A stretch of DNA of 64,000 nucleotides from Larimichthys crocea (Eukaryota; Chordata; Actinopteri; Sciaenidae): contig NC_040018.1 in assembly GCF_000972845.2 (NCBI RefSeq), positions 13,675,157 through 13,739,156 of the forward strand. The letters run 5' to 3'. Under the pieces are notes generated by a model. That model made no database searches. It was not told where the DNA came from and worked only from the letters and a program-made list of their open reading frames with translations. Position 1 is the first letter of the stretch; every line of letters begins with the position of its first letter. Below are positions 27,523-38,772 of the stretch, in pieces. A program made the position numbers and the translations under genes.

Positions 27523-28201
27523 AGCCTGATTTATACCTTTGCGTTAAAATGACGCAGTGGGTAACACATAGCCTCGTACCATACGCCGTAGCCTACACCA
27601 TAGCCTACACCGTAGCCTGACATACACCTCCCCAAAAATGTAACTACATGTTGCAGCAACGCACACAACAACAATTGTGATTGGTCTGCTTGGTGTGTGT
27701 ACATTGTCTGAGAATGCGAGACAACCAGCGTTGAAGTGGTAAACAGAGGTGGGTAAACAGTAGTTTACCTTGTTTCTCTCAATGATTGATACAGCTGATC
27801 TGAAAATGCCCCTGGAGATGACCATTAAGGCAGAAGGGAGGCCACTCATGCAAAACCCAGATGAGTTAATAATGGTGTTTGAGAATCCCTCTTAAACAGA
27901 CCTGTGTGTACACACAGACAAACAGACACAGGTGTATGTCTCCTTGTTATTCTCTACGTTTTAGGGGCAGGGGGGGGGAAGGTGAAACAAGGAAAACACA
28001 CAGAAGAAAAGACTGAGCAGAGAGACGATGGAGAGTTTCAGTTTAAGCCGCCAGAGTTTATACGACGTTTTGGTTGTGTTTGTTTGCAGAGCAGCACAGT
28101 AGTATAAGTGCGTAAGTATAATGCTCACAACGACGTCGGTCACTTTCGTAGAATATGACAGAGGCTCTACGTAGAGCCTACGTACAACTATAAATCAGCC
28201 T
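27523..28201. mobile_element. non-autonomous PIF/Harbinger-like DNA transposon
   Basis: The left end AGCCTGATTTATA (27523) and the inverted right end, reading AGGCTGATTTATA from 28201 inward, form imperfect terminal inverted repeats. They are flanked by identical TTA trinucleotides at 27520-27522 and 28202-28204. A 3-bp TWA target duplication is the hallmark of PIF/Harbinger elements. Subterminal copies of a CCGTAGCCTACA-like unit lie at 27580-27620, and palindromes at 27902-27917 and 28162-28179. The GCCTGATTTATA...CGTAGCCTAC ends resemble common fish Harbinger and ISL2EU-type elements. At 679 bp it carries no transposase. The family name is from memory. Confidence 0.72.
27782..27895 (+). 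other. 37-codon open frame inside the Harbinger-like element
   Basis: ATG at 27782 to TAA at 27893-27895. It encodes an acidic 37-residue peptide starting MIDTADLKMPLEMTIKAEGR and ending FENPS. Its composition looks more protein-like than the flanking DNA. It may be a remnant of a transposon accessory (Myb-like) protein, a captured host exon, or chance. No function assigned. Confidence 0.3.
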
Positions 28202-29110
28202 TTATTCAGTGATCTTTGCACACAGGGCAGCTGTGTGGGGCTGGGGTCCCTCTGAGGCCCCCTTTGTTTCCCCACAGATAAAGGGTTAAAGAAGACAAAT
28301 GGAGGCGGGGCCACACAGTAACATGCCTAAGCAGCACATTTTCAGTGTGAGCAAGAATTAAAACAATGCAAGCCTTTTATCCCCGTGTTAGTCTAATTGG
28401 AAAGAAACATCATTTCTGCTGCCCTTGCTCTCTTCGGACATCCAGCCCAGAGGAGACATGTGGCACCGGATCCCTACAGTCTGTGTCTGCTGCATCCTCA
28501 TAGGGAGCATTAATGTGCAAAGTTGTTAAGTGTAAAACACACCAGACAATGCACCAACAAGCCTAACTTCATTCCTTTGCTGTAATAGAAAGGTATCAAT
28601 TGACAACACATAAAGATCATGACTCAAAGACATTATTGTACAAAATGTCATCTGTTTCATGATAGTTGTGAGCTTTTTAAAGAAAAAAACAGGCTTTATA
28701 TGTCATGGGAAAAATCCCAGGCAGGCTCCAAGCCCGGCACCAAACGCCAGCAGAGAACCACTCGCAGGATCACAGAACAGCAGCAGGCGGGGAATTACTG
28801 TCTAGGTGACCCAGAAATCCAGGGGCAACTTTGTTTTAACAAGCCAGGGAACGTTCCACCACTTTAGCAACTATGCCTCAACCACAAAAAAGAGCCCTGT
28901 GCCACAGAAGAACTAGTGAGGAGGAAATTAAATATTACACTGGGAGGTTCAGCCTTAGCGGAGGGGTGGGGCTATGAGGTGGACAGACGCAGCTGATGAT
29001 GCTGGAACAACGCATTCGGGGTGTGAAATGGTAGATGATTACAGACAAAGATGTATGATCATTATTGAGGTAATTTGATCAAGATGCTCTTTTTCCCCCC
29101 TTTTTCTTTT

Positions 29111-29128
29111 CTTTTTTTTTTTTTTTTT
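29111..29128. repeat. T18 homopolymer
   Basis: T-run in a longer TC/T-rich stretch 29091-29128. It could be the A-tail of a decayed retroposon on the minus strand, but no body is recognisable. Confidence 0.85.
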
Positions 29129-30169
29129 ACATACTTTTCATTTAACACAAAAAACACAAATGGGAGTAAGTGTTAGATTGAAAACAAAGACTAAGATCTG
29201 AATAATAATGGGTCATAATCACTGATCTTGTGTTTATATGGTCTGTCTGCAGCTCATTGTGAAAGAGCAGAATTCATTTTCTCTATGATGGCTTATAATT
29301 AGTCAAATAAAAAATAGAAGTTGTACAGCAGCAAAGCAGTCACCGAATTACAAGCGAAGAAAGTCAAGGTATTAACAACGATCCCAAGAATCAAGCAGCA
29401 TCAATACAACACACACAATCAAACTATAAATACATTAAAGGACTGAAAAGTTAAAATGCTCATCCCATCCTCATCAGCAATAAAAGGAGAATACATTTTT
29501 CTAAAATATTTCTCTTTCGATTTCAAACTTGATGTGATGACTCAAAACGCTTTACTTCATGCTGCAAGTCCAAACATAGCTGTTCCCTCAAATAACTTTC
29601 AGACTGCCTTGCCTTATATACCATCAGGTAACTGAAAGAACAACAGTCGCTGACCTCTCGACAAGGTTGACTCAATCAGGGATTCATTCAGGTGTTAATC
29701 ATGTGTCAAATAGCCTAGGCCTTCCTCAGTAAAATGGCCCCTTAATGTTATCTCTCAGCTGACTACCTCACAACTTAAACACAGAGAATCACAGGCAAGT
29801 CAATACATTAATTCCTAAATCTAAAATGCCCCACATTCCTTTTTACATTTTGTTAGATACTAGTAATTTGTTCGGGAAAACGAGGGATATTGCAATTTGA
29901 TGAAGCTCTGCAGAGGAGTGTGTTTATGTGCCCACAAACAGCTCCACTGCAGGGGCCCATTACCTAACCTAAGGCTCAGATCCCTAACCCTGGCACAAAC
30001 ATGGGCATCTAGCACATCAAACATTAAAAGAGAGAGAGAAAAAAAAAGATTGATAAACACAACATCTGTGGAAAAAAAAATCCCAGTACAAACGGAACAA
30101 CAACTCCCCCCCCCCCCCAACCCTTTTAACCTAAATGGCCCTTCCTCTTGCCTTTGCATGTTCGCTTGT

Positions 30170-30500
30170 CCACTGTACTGTAGTCATTAACATATTTGGA
30201 GTGCAGCGAGCAGAAAGCTTAATTGTCCCTAATTGCTCAGCTAAATATGTTCTCTAATGATTTGCTTCAGATCTGTGACTGCCTTTTGCGCAATTTCCCG
30301 GCCGCTGGCTTCATTATCCCTGCCTCCTTGGAACAAAGCGTCTTCACAGGCTGGCCTTTTTTTTTTTTCCCCCCTGCATAACACAGACAGCGAGTATGTG
30401 TGCGAGGGAAGTAATGGTTCCCTCTCGGAGGGACACACAATAGAGCCCCTTTGTCAGGGCACAGGAGTTAAAGTGATTGGAAAACCAAATCTCTGCTAAG
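30170..30500. promoter_or_regulatory. candidate conserved non-coding element
   Basis: About 0.7 kb downstream of the 232-bp exon, on the gene's sense strand. CTTAATTGTCCCTAATTGCTC, TCTCTAATGATTTGC and TTTGCGCAATTTCCC words in unique sequence, interrupted by a T-run near 30358-30368. Confidence 0.38.
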
Positions 30501-31210
30501 AAAGAGTGTTAATTGACCACAGCTCACTCTTCCTAATCAGTCCATAATAAATGAGCAGTCAAGGCACTTTGTTTCAGTCATGCTACTGTTGTTGTAGCTG
30601 CATCTGTTTTTTGGTGTTCTTGTTGTTGTTGCAGCTGCTGCTGTTGTTGGGCTCCTCCTTCTCTGGCTTTAATGCTCTGTCTCAATATGTCACGGACAGC
30701 TCCCATTAACAGAGACCTCTGCTTTTACTAGTGAAGGCAGACTTTGCAGGGTATTTTATGTGAATGATATGAACCTACAGTCTAAATAAATAAAAAAAAA
30801 AACAAAGTTACATTGTTGGAATCAAATTAAGAGACATAACTCCCAGCAATGTTTAATTTTATCCCTGAAAGGGAATCCTTCTCTTCTGTTGAGTTAGATT
30901 TTCAGCTGAGCTCACTCAGTGTAAAATCATACTGTTCTTCCCATCTAAAAATAGTAATGTACATTCGAATCACTGTAACACCTCAATCAACTTTTCTGAA
31001 CAAAGCCATAGAAAAGTAGTAGATGTTATCCCTTATTTCTAATTCTCTAGAAAGAAAGTGACAAATTGTGAAGGCGAATTTTAACAACTGAGGCATAGAA
31101 TGTGTGTTTATGTGTATGAGAGGCAGGGTGGCATAGGTAGAGCGACTAAGAGAGTAAAACAGACACACATGTAGAGATACTAAAACATGGCCACAGGAGC
31201 AGGTCCTGAC

Positions 31211-31442
31211 CTGTATCTGAAGAAGGGCATTTGCGAATGGTGAAGATGGAGCTGAGGTCCTCCTCTTCCTCCGGCAGGCCCTTCTGTAAGCGCTGAAGCT
31301 TCCTGAGGCTCTCACTGCGCTGGTGCTTCATGGAACGCACATGCTGGATCAGGTTGAGCTTGGCCTTGGTCGAGTAGTTACACAGCACACAATGGTAGTA
31401 GCAGGCATCACCCTCCACCGCGTTTTCGTGCTGCTGCAGGTG
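31211..31442 (-). CDS. zfhx3: zfhx3 fourth coding exon (residues 1186-1262 plus 1 nt)
   Basis: Starts after CCCACAG at 31449-31443 with [18 protein letters not shown], continuing LKLYK of the previous exon as in mammalian ZFHX3. It carries finger 9 (C1203, C1206, H1219, H1225) in a segment almost identical to mammals as I recall it, followed by the basic [18 protein letters not shown] helix and [12 protein letters not shown]. The donor is ACAG|GTCAGG at 31211/31210, phase 1. The downstream exon, with the next finger pair, is not found in the remaining 31.2 kb. An exceptionally long pyrimidine tract on the sense strand lies directly upstream (31443-31533). The exon stands alone, 24 kb from its upstream and more than 31 kb from its downstream neighbour. 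Confidence 0.95.
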
Positions 31443-31533
31443 CTGTGGGAGGGGATGGATGGAGAGCGGGGAGAGAAAGAGAAAGAAAGGAACACAGAGA
31501 AAGAGAGAGAGAGAAAAAGAGAGAGAAAGAGGT
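31443..31533 (-). promoter_or_regulatory. zfhx3: extended polypyrimidine tract at exon acceptor
   Basis: The plus strand is almost purely purine (GA-rich) from 31447 to 31533. On the zfhx3 sense strand this is a pyrimidine tract of roughly 90 nt running up to CCCACAG|CAC. Typical 3' splice sites need 10-20 pyrimidines. It may bind U2AF and PTB strongly or simply be a CT microsatellite fixed beside the acceptor. Mirror-symmetric parts could form triplex DNA. Confidence 0.7.
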
Positions 31534-34500
31534 TATTGTAGATGGCAGATAGCTGGCTAGGCACCACCAACTCACTTTCGCTCAACAGTTGGCAAATGAA
31601 CAAATCAATTCCCAATCACAGCCCTGTTGTTTAACATCCAGACCTCTTCCACTTCAGGACAACTGTTTGGACTGCGCACTTTGTCTGCGTGAGTGTCTGT
31701 ATCAGTGGGCTAACAGGACAGGAGAGGCCTGGGAGGCACGCAAATCTCAGGGGCCTGAGGGCGGGCAGGAATCGCATCAGCCGCCCTTCAGAAGCCGTGG
31801 GTCTACAGCCTCACAGACGGAAGGGAGCATTGATCCCCTTCACTCAACAGAAGCCTCCCGTCTCTGAAAAGGAAACTCCAAACATCTGCTTGTTTCACGC
31901 ATGGGATACTAAATATTGATCATGGTGAGTTAAATCCTCGCTCTCTCATAGAGAAGCAGAAGCAAAGTCAGCCGGTGGCGAGGCAGGAGGGGGATTTAGT
32001 ACATTCTGAGAGAAACTGAAGCATTCCACAACAGGAGGACAAACCTTCAGAGGACAGGAAATCAGCACTAATATTGACCTGTCAACCCCAGAACTTCCTC
32101 CAAGAATCAACAGCAGGCCTCCTCTCCATAGTGTCACAACACCCCGTAGTGACACCATACCACCACACTCCAGAGCTCCAGTCTAATTACCTCCTGCACG
32201 GCTCAATCAATGATGCAAGGCCAACACAATATGGCTGGGCCTGGTGTGAGCAACAGGGTTATTGACCACTAACTTAAAGCATCACACTGATTGTTTCTGC
32301 ATGTTTACGATAAAAGCCCCAGACTTGGTATGGCCACTTGTGTCATGCCTGTCATACACCGCTGTTAATATCAAACTCTCACTGTGAATCTCTGTCCCGT
32401 GTCAACTGTGAGGCATGCTGACAGAACAGAAAATTGATTGTATATCGGGTGCTATAATATGCTGTCCATAAAATAGTATTTTGAATATTTTTCTTAATAT
32501 TATCTAAGCAGGGAAAATGCACTGATGAATATTAACAACAAAGACAAAGATAATTATTCAAATCAGTGCTTGTGATTGTAATTAAAGTCAGGATTTATCT
32601 TTAATCAGTAGTCATATATGCTCAGTTTTTATTATTTATTATTATTATTTACTAACAATCTGTGTAAATGTATCTTATGCATCAGGTTTTTACAAAGATA
32701 AAGCTTCAGAAAACTAAACCATTCATCAAGAGGAAACTGAATCGTTCTGTCCTGAACTGGACGGTTTGTGTGGCTGGCTGGAAAATGTAAAAGCAATGGA
32801 ATTAGACATTTAACCACATTACATCTAAATCAGGTGTTGACAGCCTGGTGAAAAAAAGTCATAATAATATTATGCCTCCCTAAAATGCTCTTGTCCCTTT
32901 CTCCTAATGTTTAATTTTCTGGCAATATCGTAATATTGCTATGGGGTTTTCTGAGCTATTGTGTTTCATTCTCTTTGGTTTCATATTTCTCACTTCTACA
33001 CCTAAAATGTGCATTAAGACACCGCTTCCAGGAAAAGGAATAGGAGTTTTTTTTCCCCCTCCTTTTTGTGAGCCCCATAGCTCGGTGTAATAGAGTTATT
33101 AGGTGATTGTAAAAGGCTCTGTGTCTCTGTGTGCTCTCCTTTCTCGCCTCGTTTTAAGCCATCCATGATGTCATGAATAGGTGTTGCTGGATATTGTGGG
33201 AGCCCTCCTCCTTCTCCTCGGTGCACAAATATTGCATCAGAACTAAGGTAGAGAGAAACCTGAGAGACAGATTCAGTTATAGATAACACCAAATCCATCA
33301 TGCAAACTGCTTTTAGTCAGAGCAGATGTCTTGAATTAAAAAAAGAGAGTTCTTGCCGCAAATGACTCAAGGCTCAAAAAATCTACAAGAAGACAGTTTA
33401 AAAAAATGACAGCACCTGACCGAAACTTCAAAGCTAGTCTCTGGAGGTAGAAAAAAATGCTGGGAGTTTTATAGTTTCCCATAAAAAGCACAGGGTTTAT
33501 ATAGGAGTGAACTTGAGACCGCCTGCCCCAGAATCGGCTATAATTCACTATAAACTTGACTGGCCAGGAAGATGGCCTCAATAGGGCCAAAAACTGGCCT
33601 GCCTCAGTGCTTGTAGCTCTGTCTACAATGTCAAATGGTTACACCTGTAAACCACCACTTTCACCATCTCTGCACTGGCCATGACCCATGGTAGTCTGGG
33701 GCATTTTAGACTCAGTGAACGAGGTAAGAGATCAAACTAATAAGCGATCAATGAGGTGGTCCCTGTTCATTAAGTATTCCAGGGAGAAGAGAAGGCAGCA
33801 AAATGATACCATAATGCAGAGGAGAACAATATAGCTCGGCCCGTGAGAAGAAAAACCCTCTGATGATCACACGTGGTAACTTTATCAAACATGGATTCTT
33901 ACTGGATTCCAAAGCAATTATCCACGTGAGAGACTCCTCGGATCATATCTAAGCAGCCAAACACGGTATGGATGCAGTAAACTTGCAGTCCATCACCCTC
34001 TCTGGTTCACACACACATGCACATACACTTTGAATGTGAAACATAATAATGCATGAGACAGGGCCTATGTCTGTTTCCTATGAACCTGCAATGAAGCCCC
34101 TAGTTGATAAATCACCTCCAACTGGAGTGCAGGAATTTGGCGGCTTAATGAAAAAGTCATGTTGAGCTGGGAGGAGTTGGTCGGCATGGCTCTGGGGTTT
34201 CTAAGCGCCGTATCGAGGCCCCAACAGGAGGGGAGCTGTGGAGCATGATGGGGGGAAGCTGGCTGGGTCAGTGGCATGGATTCAATATCACTGAATTGTC
34301 TGGGAATTTACAGCAGTCGTATAGGAGATTCAGCTGAGCAAGTACAAATGTGCGACCGCCTAGAATGCAGCGGTGTACTCAATAAGGCACAGGAGACATG
34401 CTGTGTGCATGTGAATGTAGTTTATGTGTGGTCTGATTTAACAGATAAGAATACAGAGATATATAGATTGTAGGTGCTTTAAAGGTGCCTTAAAAACTTC

Positions 34501-35222
34501 ACTCATTGTATTGTACTTTGTATTGTAGTGTTTTAAAAGAAAGATGCAAAAGTCCTTTTGCAGTCTGCTACTATAAAAAAACTAAGGCTGGTTAAATGAA
34601 CCTAAATATGACTTAAATAAACTACCTTTATTGTTTATGATATTGTTAAATTACATTTAACACAATAGATCACATTCAATTAGGTTTTTCCACTGAGAGG
34701 TCTAGTCCTAAGCTTTTTGATACTGTGGTGGTTTTCAGAGTTTTAAAAAATATCATGGTTTTTCAAGCCTCTCTTCCATGGAGCACCTTATCTCTTTCTG
34801 TGGAGGCTGAAGCAGTGCTCTGTGCTTTTTCAGGTAAAGAGGGACAGGGGCGGTGTGGGCACCACCCCATCCTCTCTCTCATAACTCTACAGTGCACCTT
34901 GCCCTCTGAGTGGGCAATACATGGCTGTATCAGTTTCACCACCCACCCAGAGCACTGCATACATCTGCATTTCCATCCACTTAAATGCAAAGTAAAAGTG
35001 CACCTTTAACACAAAACAGTGTGGTTGCTGAGAGAGCCCAACTAACACAAGATAGAGGTGGGTATTACTGGAAGCGTGGAAGGGAGACAGAGCCGGTAAT
35101 TCCAAAGAATGGCTCCCAATGGAGCCGTATAATACAGCATGTACACGCACACACAACACATACAAAAGTATAGACAAAAAGAACATCAGAAATGTACACA
35201 CACAAACATGCACATGCAGACG

Positions 35223-35228
<6 letters not shown>

Positions 35229-35270
<42 letters not shown>
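35229..35270. repeat. (CT)16(CA)5 compound microsatellite
   Basis: 32 bp CT followed directly by 10 bp CA; the CT part is an uninterrupted polypyrimidine tract. Confidence 0.96.
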
Positions 35271-35483
35271 GTCACACGCCATTATGATCATACCCTAATT
35301 TCCACCATTAAATTTGGCAGTGCTGTTAATACAAAATTAATGCATTAAAACAGATGACTATCTGTGAGCTAAATAGCTATCAATTCCAAGAGAGCTGCCA
35401 AATTCCCTCTGTGAGAGAGCCAGTGAGTATCTGCCAGGATATTGCTTTGTAACTGTCTCCCTGATTCTCGGCACTAAAAGCTG

Positions 35484-35528
35484 GTGCGTGCGCGTGTATG
35501 TGTGTGCGCATGTGTACACACGCACACA
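35484..35528. repeat. 45-bp alternating purine-pyrimidine tract
   Basis: Every step from 35484 to 35528 alternates purine and pyrimidine, mixing CG, TG and TA steps, and the 3' half contains the inverted pair GTGTGCG...CGCACAC. This is the sequence pattern for Z-DNA formation. Confidence 0.85.
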
Positions 35529-37419
35529 GACGGGCTTTGTGTGAAACGCAGGTTAGATAACTGCAATTCACACCTGACGCCATGCACTGCAATACAGTAC
35601 AATACAGATAGGTCTCCATATATATGTGAATGAGAAGATTGTATCTTCCCTAATCACAGACGTGGGCAGGAGTCAGGTTTTCTGTATCACCTGAGAAGAA
35701 GAAAAAAAAAAAAAGTTCCTGGCTTGAAACGTGTTAGAATAAGTCAAACAGCACCTTTGTTATTCAAACACAGTGATGTCATGACAGCAACCATAACCAA
35801 TGAGGTAAGTGTATTTCACTCTGAAGGAAGACAATGTAATGTGCCTGTTGGGCTGAAAAAGACACCGTGGCCAAAGGGAGAAGAAAACACCCTTGTGTGA
35901 CTTAAGTCTCACTGCATGACAACTGTGGCCCCCTTATGAATGTACTTTGGAGTATATGTTACTATCTTGATTGCTTCCAAAAGAGAACATCTGAAAAGTG
36001 AGTTGCCCAGTTTCTGCCTAATTCTGAAAGTTATAAATCAGGATTAAGTTAAATTTAAAAACATTATTTTAATGATGAGGATTAAGTTCAGGGTTAGGGT
36101 CTAGAGAACAAAAATAATTTAAGGTAATGACCCCTTTCTTCCCAGCAGCAGTGTATATGCACATGTGTGCAGAGATTTCTTTGGGACTTGATTCTCATAA
36201 ATCTGCACTCTGGGATTCCCCTGGAACGTAAGCAGGTTATTTAGGAAAGCAAAGCAGAGGGACTGGAGTCAGTGAGTGCTTGCAGTTTGGCCTGTGATTC
36301 CCTGTCTGCCAGCAGCACAAAACAACAGCTCAAACCACAGAGGCCCCACTGGGTGCCAAATGCGGTGGCTGCTTTGAATTAGCCACTGCAAGCTGCAACA
36401 TGCCTAAAAGTTAGGTTGTGGCTTTAAGCGACTGTGTATTCCAGGCCCAAACTGCCTACCTACTGCTTCCTGAACCTCATCCCCACCCTTGTCCTTTATT
36501 CTCCTTTACTCTTCCTAATCCCTGCCACCCTTCCACCGCATCCTGTCCCTCTGTCTCAAAGCCCATAATGTGCTAAGTTGCTTCCTCTACTGCTTTACTA
36601 TAGAAATGATCCATCACTACCGGTGAATAAAAAACAGGCTGCATATTTGTCTCTGGAAGGGAAGAGAGAAACAAAACGGACCTCTGTGTCGTAAGGGAGG
36701 GCAGCGAGGTAAAGATGGATCGCTGTAGGTGTCCTTGGAGAGGATGACTTAACATAGGCCTATGAAACAAAGTAGCCTGGGAGGGGTCGTAGAGACTCTT
36801 AAAGACAATACAGCTACTGGTGCTCCACATCCACCACTCTTACTTACTTTAACATTAAATAAAGCAATAATTATTGAATTCCGTTTGAATGAGTAAGATG
36901 CTAGAAAGTAAACAATGGGAACATAATTGCAGAGCGAAGGCAATCAATGCAGGCAGTCATTTGGGCCATGTTGATTGTGTAGGCTGCTGTATGCGCTCTG
37001 TGCGTGTGTGTAAGTGTGCGCACGTTTGTGTAGCCATTGCAAATCTAAGGTGAGCTAAGGGGAGTATGTGCTGTGACAAGGAGCTGAGTAATACACTCTC
37101 CCATGCGTACGCACAAAACAAGAGTTGGGTAATCCCTCCTTCAATAATGACCCAGGGCTCTAAACAATAGCTCTCAATCAGCTGATCAATGTGTCCACAT
37201 AATTCATGTGCGAGTCACTGTCTTTGAGAGGGGAGGAGGAGGAGAATAAGCAAGCGGGCGGTAGAGAGATCAATGCCCTGTGTGGTGATAACGAGCCTGG
37301 GCCTATGCCCACAGGAGCCCCACACTGGCGTCCAGGGTCTCTCTCATTAAGAACATTTGGATAAGCATGGCTATACATACATAATGTGCACTTCTAATCG
37401 TAGCCAGATAAACACATTT

Positions 37420-37640
37420 CCCCCCTTTTTAATGAGCTCGGCCCTGCTTTTGTGACACGCAGCGATGACTCCAAAACAGGCAGGAAATGATGTCAATCCC
37501 CAAATAAGAAATAAAAAAAAACAGTAAAGCAAATTAACAGCAAGCTGTTGGCCTCCTCTTTCAGTAGCTAATTAACAGCTTAACCTCCTGGTGCTTTTAT
37601 GAAAGCCATGCTGGGAGGAGCTTGCCAAAATTGCAGTACA
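37420..37640. promoter_or_regulatory. candidate conserved non-coding element
   Basis: TTTTTAATGAGCTCGGCC, GAAATGATGTCAATCCCC, GCAAATTAACAGC and TAGCTAATTAACAGC words; repeat-free except a short A-run. Confidence 0.38.
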
Positions 37641-38760
37641 ATAAGTCTGCCTGCAGGAGGCGAGAGCAGGGTGGAGCCATGGGGGTACCCAAACAACTGT
37701 TACAGCCACTTGATGACATGTATACTGGCAAGGTACCATCTGGAAGCTGAATGGGGCAAATCAGAACCTGCCCTGGCCCTTCTCTTCATTACCCACAGCA
37801 CTGTGTCAACATCACAACCCTCCATTTTGGACAGCAGTGACAATAATTACTTGTACAGAGCTAAGGAAGAACATTTTTTTTTTATTTATATTTTAGCAAA
37901 AGAGGAGACACGAGAATGTTCAGATTTGGAATTTGAATAATAGTTCATTGCGTCAGCGTTTTGCTACTACTCTTATTACAATAACAAGTCATAACATTAG
38001 GGAGGAAAAGACCAGGGTTTTGTGTTGTAACAAGTCTTTTGGCTGTGATAATGTCAGTAAGAAAACAGAGAATACTAAACAGGAATACCTCTATCTCCAA
38101 GACTGTAAATACTACAGATGAAGTATGAGTATTCTTCATAAACAGACAATGATGACTGCATCCAGAGGCCACTTATATTACTTTAAAAACAACTCCCTGT
38201 CTTCAGGCTAAGAATTTGGGCAGGCATTGCATCTAGCATGACAAGTCTTGTACTGATTGCGTGTTAGTATACAACTTTTTCAGATATTTCCTGTGAGTGT
38301 TTGCAATGCAAACTACAGCAAAAGCTAATGACGTTAGGCTACGGACACCAAAAGCTCAATCACTGCACATCTTTGTCTTCCCTGTGATTAAAACGGAAAT
38401 CTCATGAATGTATGAAAGGTATTGCATTAGTTGTCTGAACACAGCTAAAAAGGGCTTTTAATGGAAGAAGACCAAGGTGACTGACTACCTAGATCTGGAC
38501 TTTGCCATACTGTATGTCACTGACGTGTTAGTATGGTAAGCGTAGAGGCAGCCCTGCATCCACACAGCTGACAAGAGTCTCCAACACCTCACTGCCTCTC
38601 TTTTGTCACCTGCCAGCGAGACAATGGCGGCGTGGCCTTGTGGAGCCAATGTGAATGTGTCCAGCAAAAAGCCTGTTAAATGGAGATGAAGGATGAAAAA
38701 GAGTTCGGAGATGGTGGAAATGAACGAGCCATATAAGAGTGAGGGAGTCGGGCCATAGGT

Positions 38761-38772
38761 GGGGGGGGGGGG
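38761..38772. repeat. G12 homopolymer
   Basis: Twelve consecutive G on the plus strand; length may be uncertain in assemblies. Confidence 0.9.

Larger units (their letters stand above)
1..31210 (-). other. zfhx3: zfhx3 intron 5, first 31.2 kb (incomplete)
   Basis: Starts with donor GTCAGG at 31210 and does not end in the window; the expected next exon (a C2H2 pair following an acidic linker) is not seen. No other gene is supported. It contains the Harbinger-like element 27523-28201, the hairpin 14201-14245, CA repeats at 1614, 3388, 4327, 16326 and 26773, and several candidate regulatory blocks listed separately. Stretches such as 60-1000, 2100-5000, 9000-10500, 13150-13700, 15200-16000, 17800-24500 and 28600-30100 are unique AT-rich intronic DNA in which I see no gene and no identifiable repeat family. 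Confidence 0.88.

Noticed and set aside
31121..31146. tRNA/SINE-like words (GGGTGGCATAGGTAGAGCG)
   Set aside because: No cloverleaf, B box, tail or target duplication could be traced; probably coincidence.
1..31210. Search for the next zfhx3 exon (acidic linker then C2H2 pair) or homeodomains
   Set aside because: No open frame with a QCPYC-type finger or a homeodomain WFQNAR motif is present, so the rest of the gene lies outside the window.
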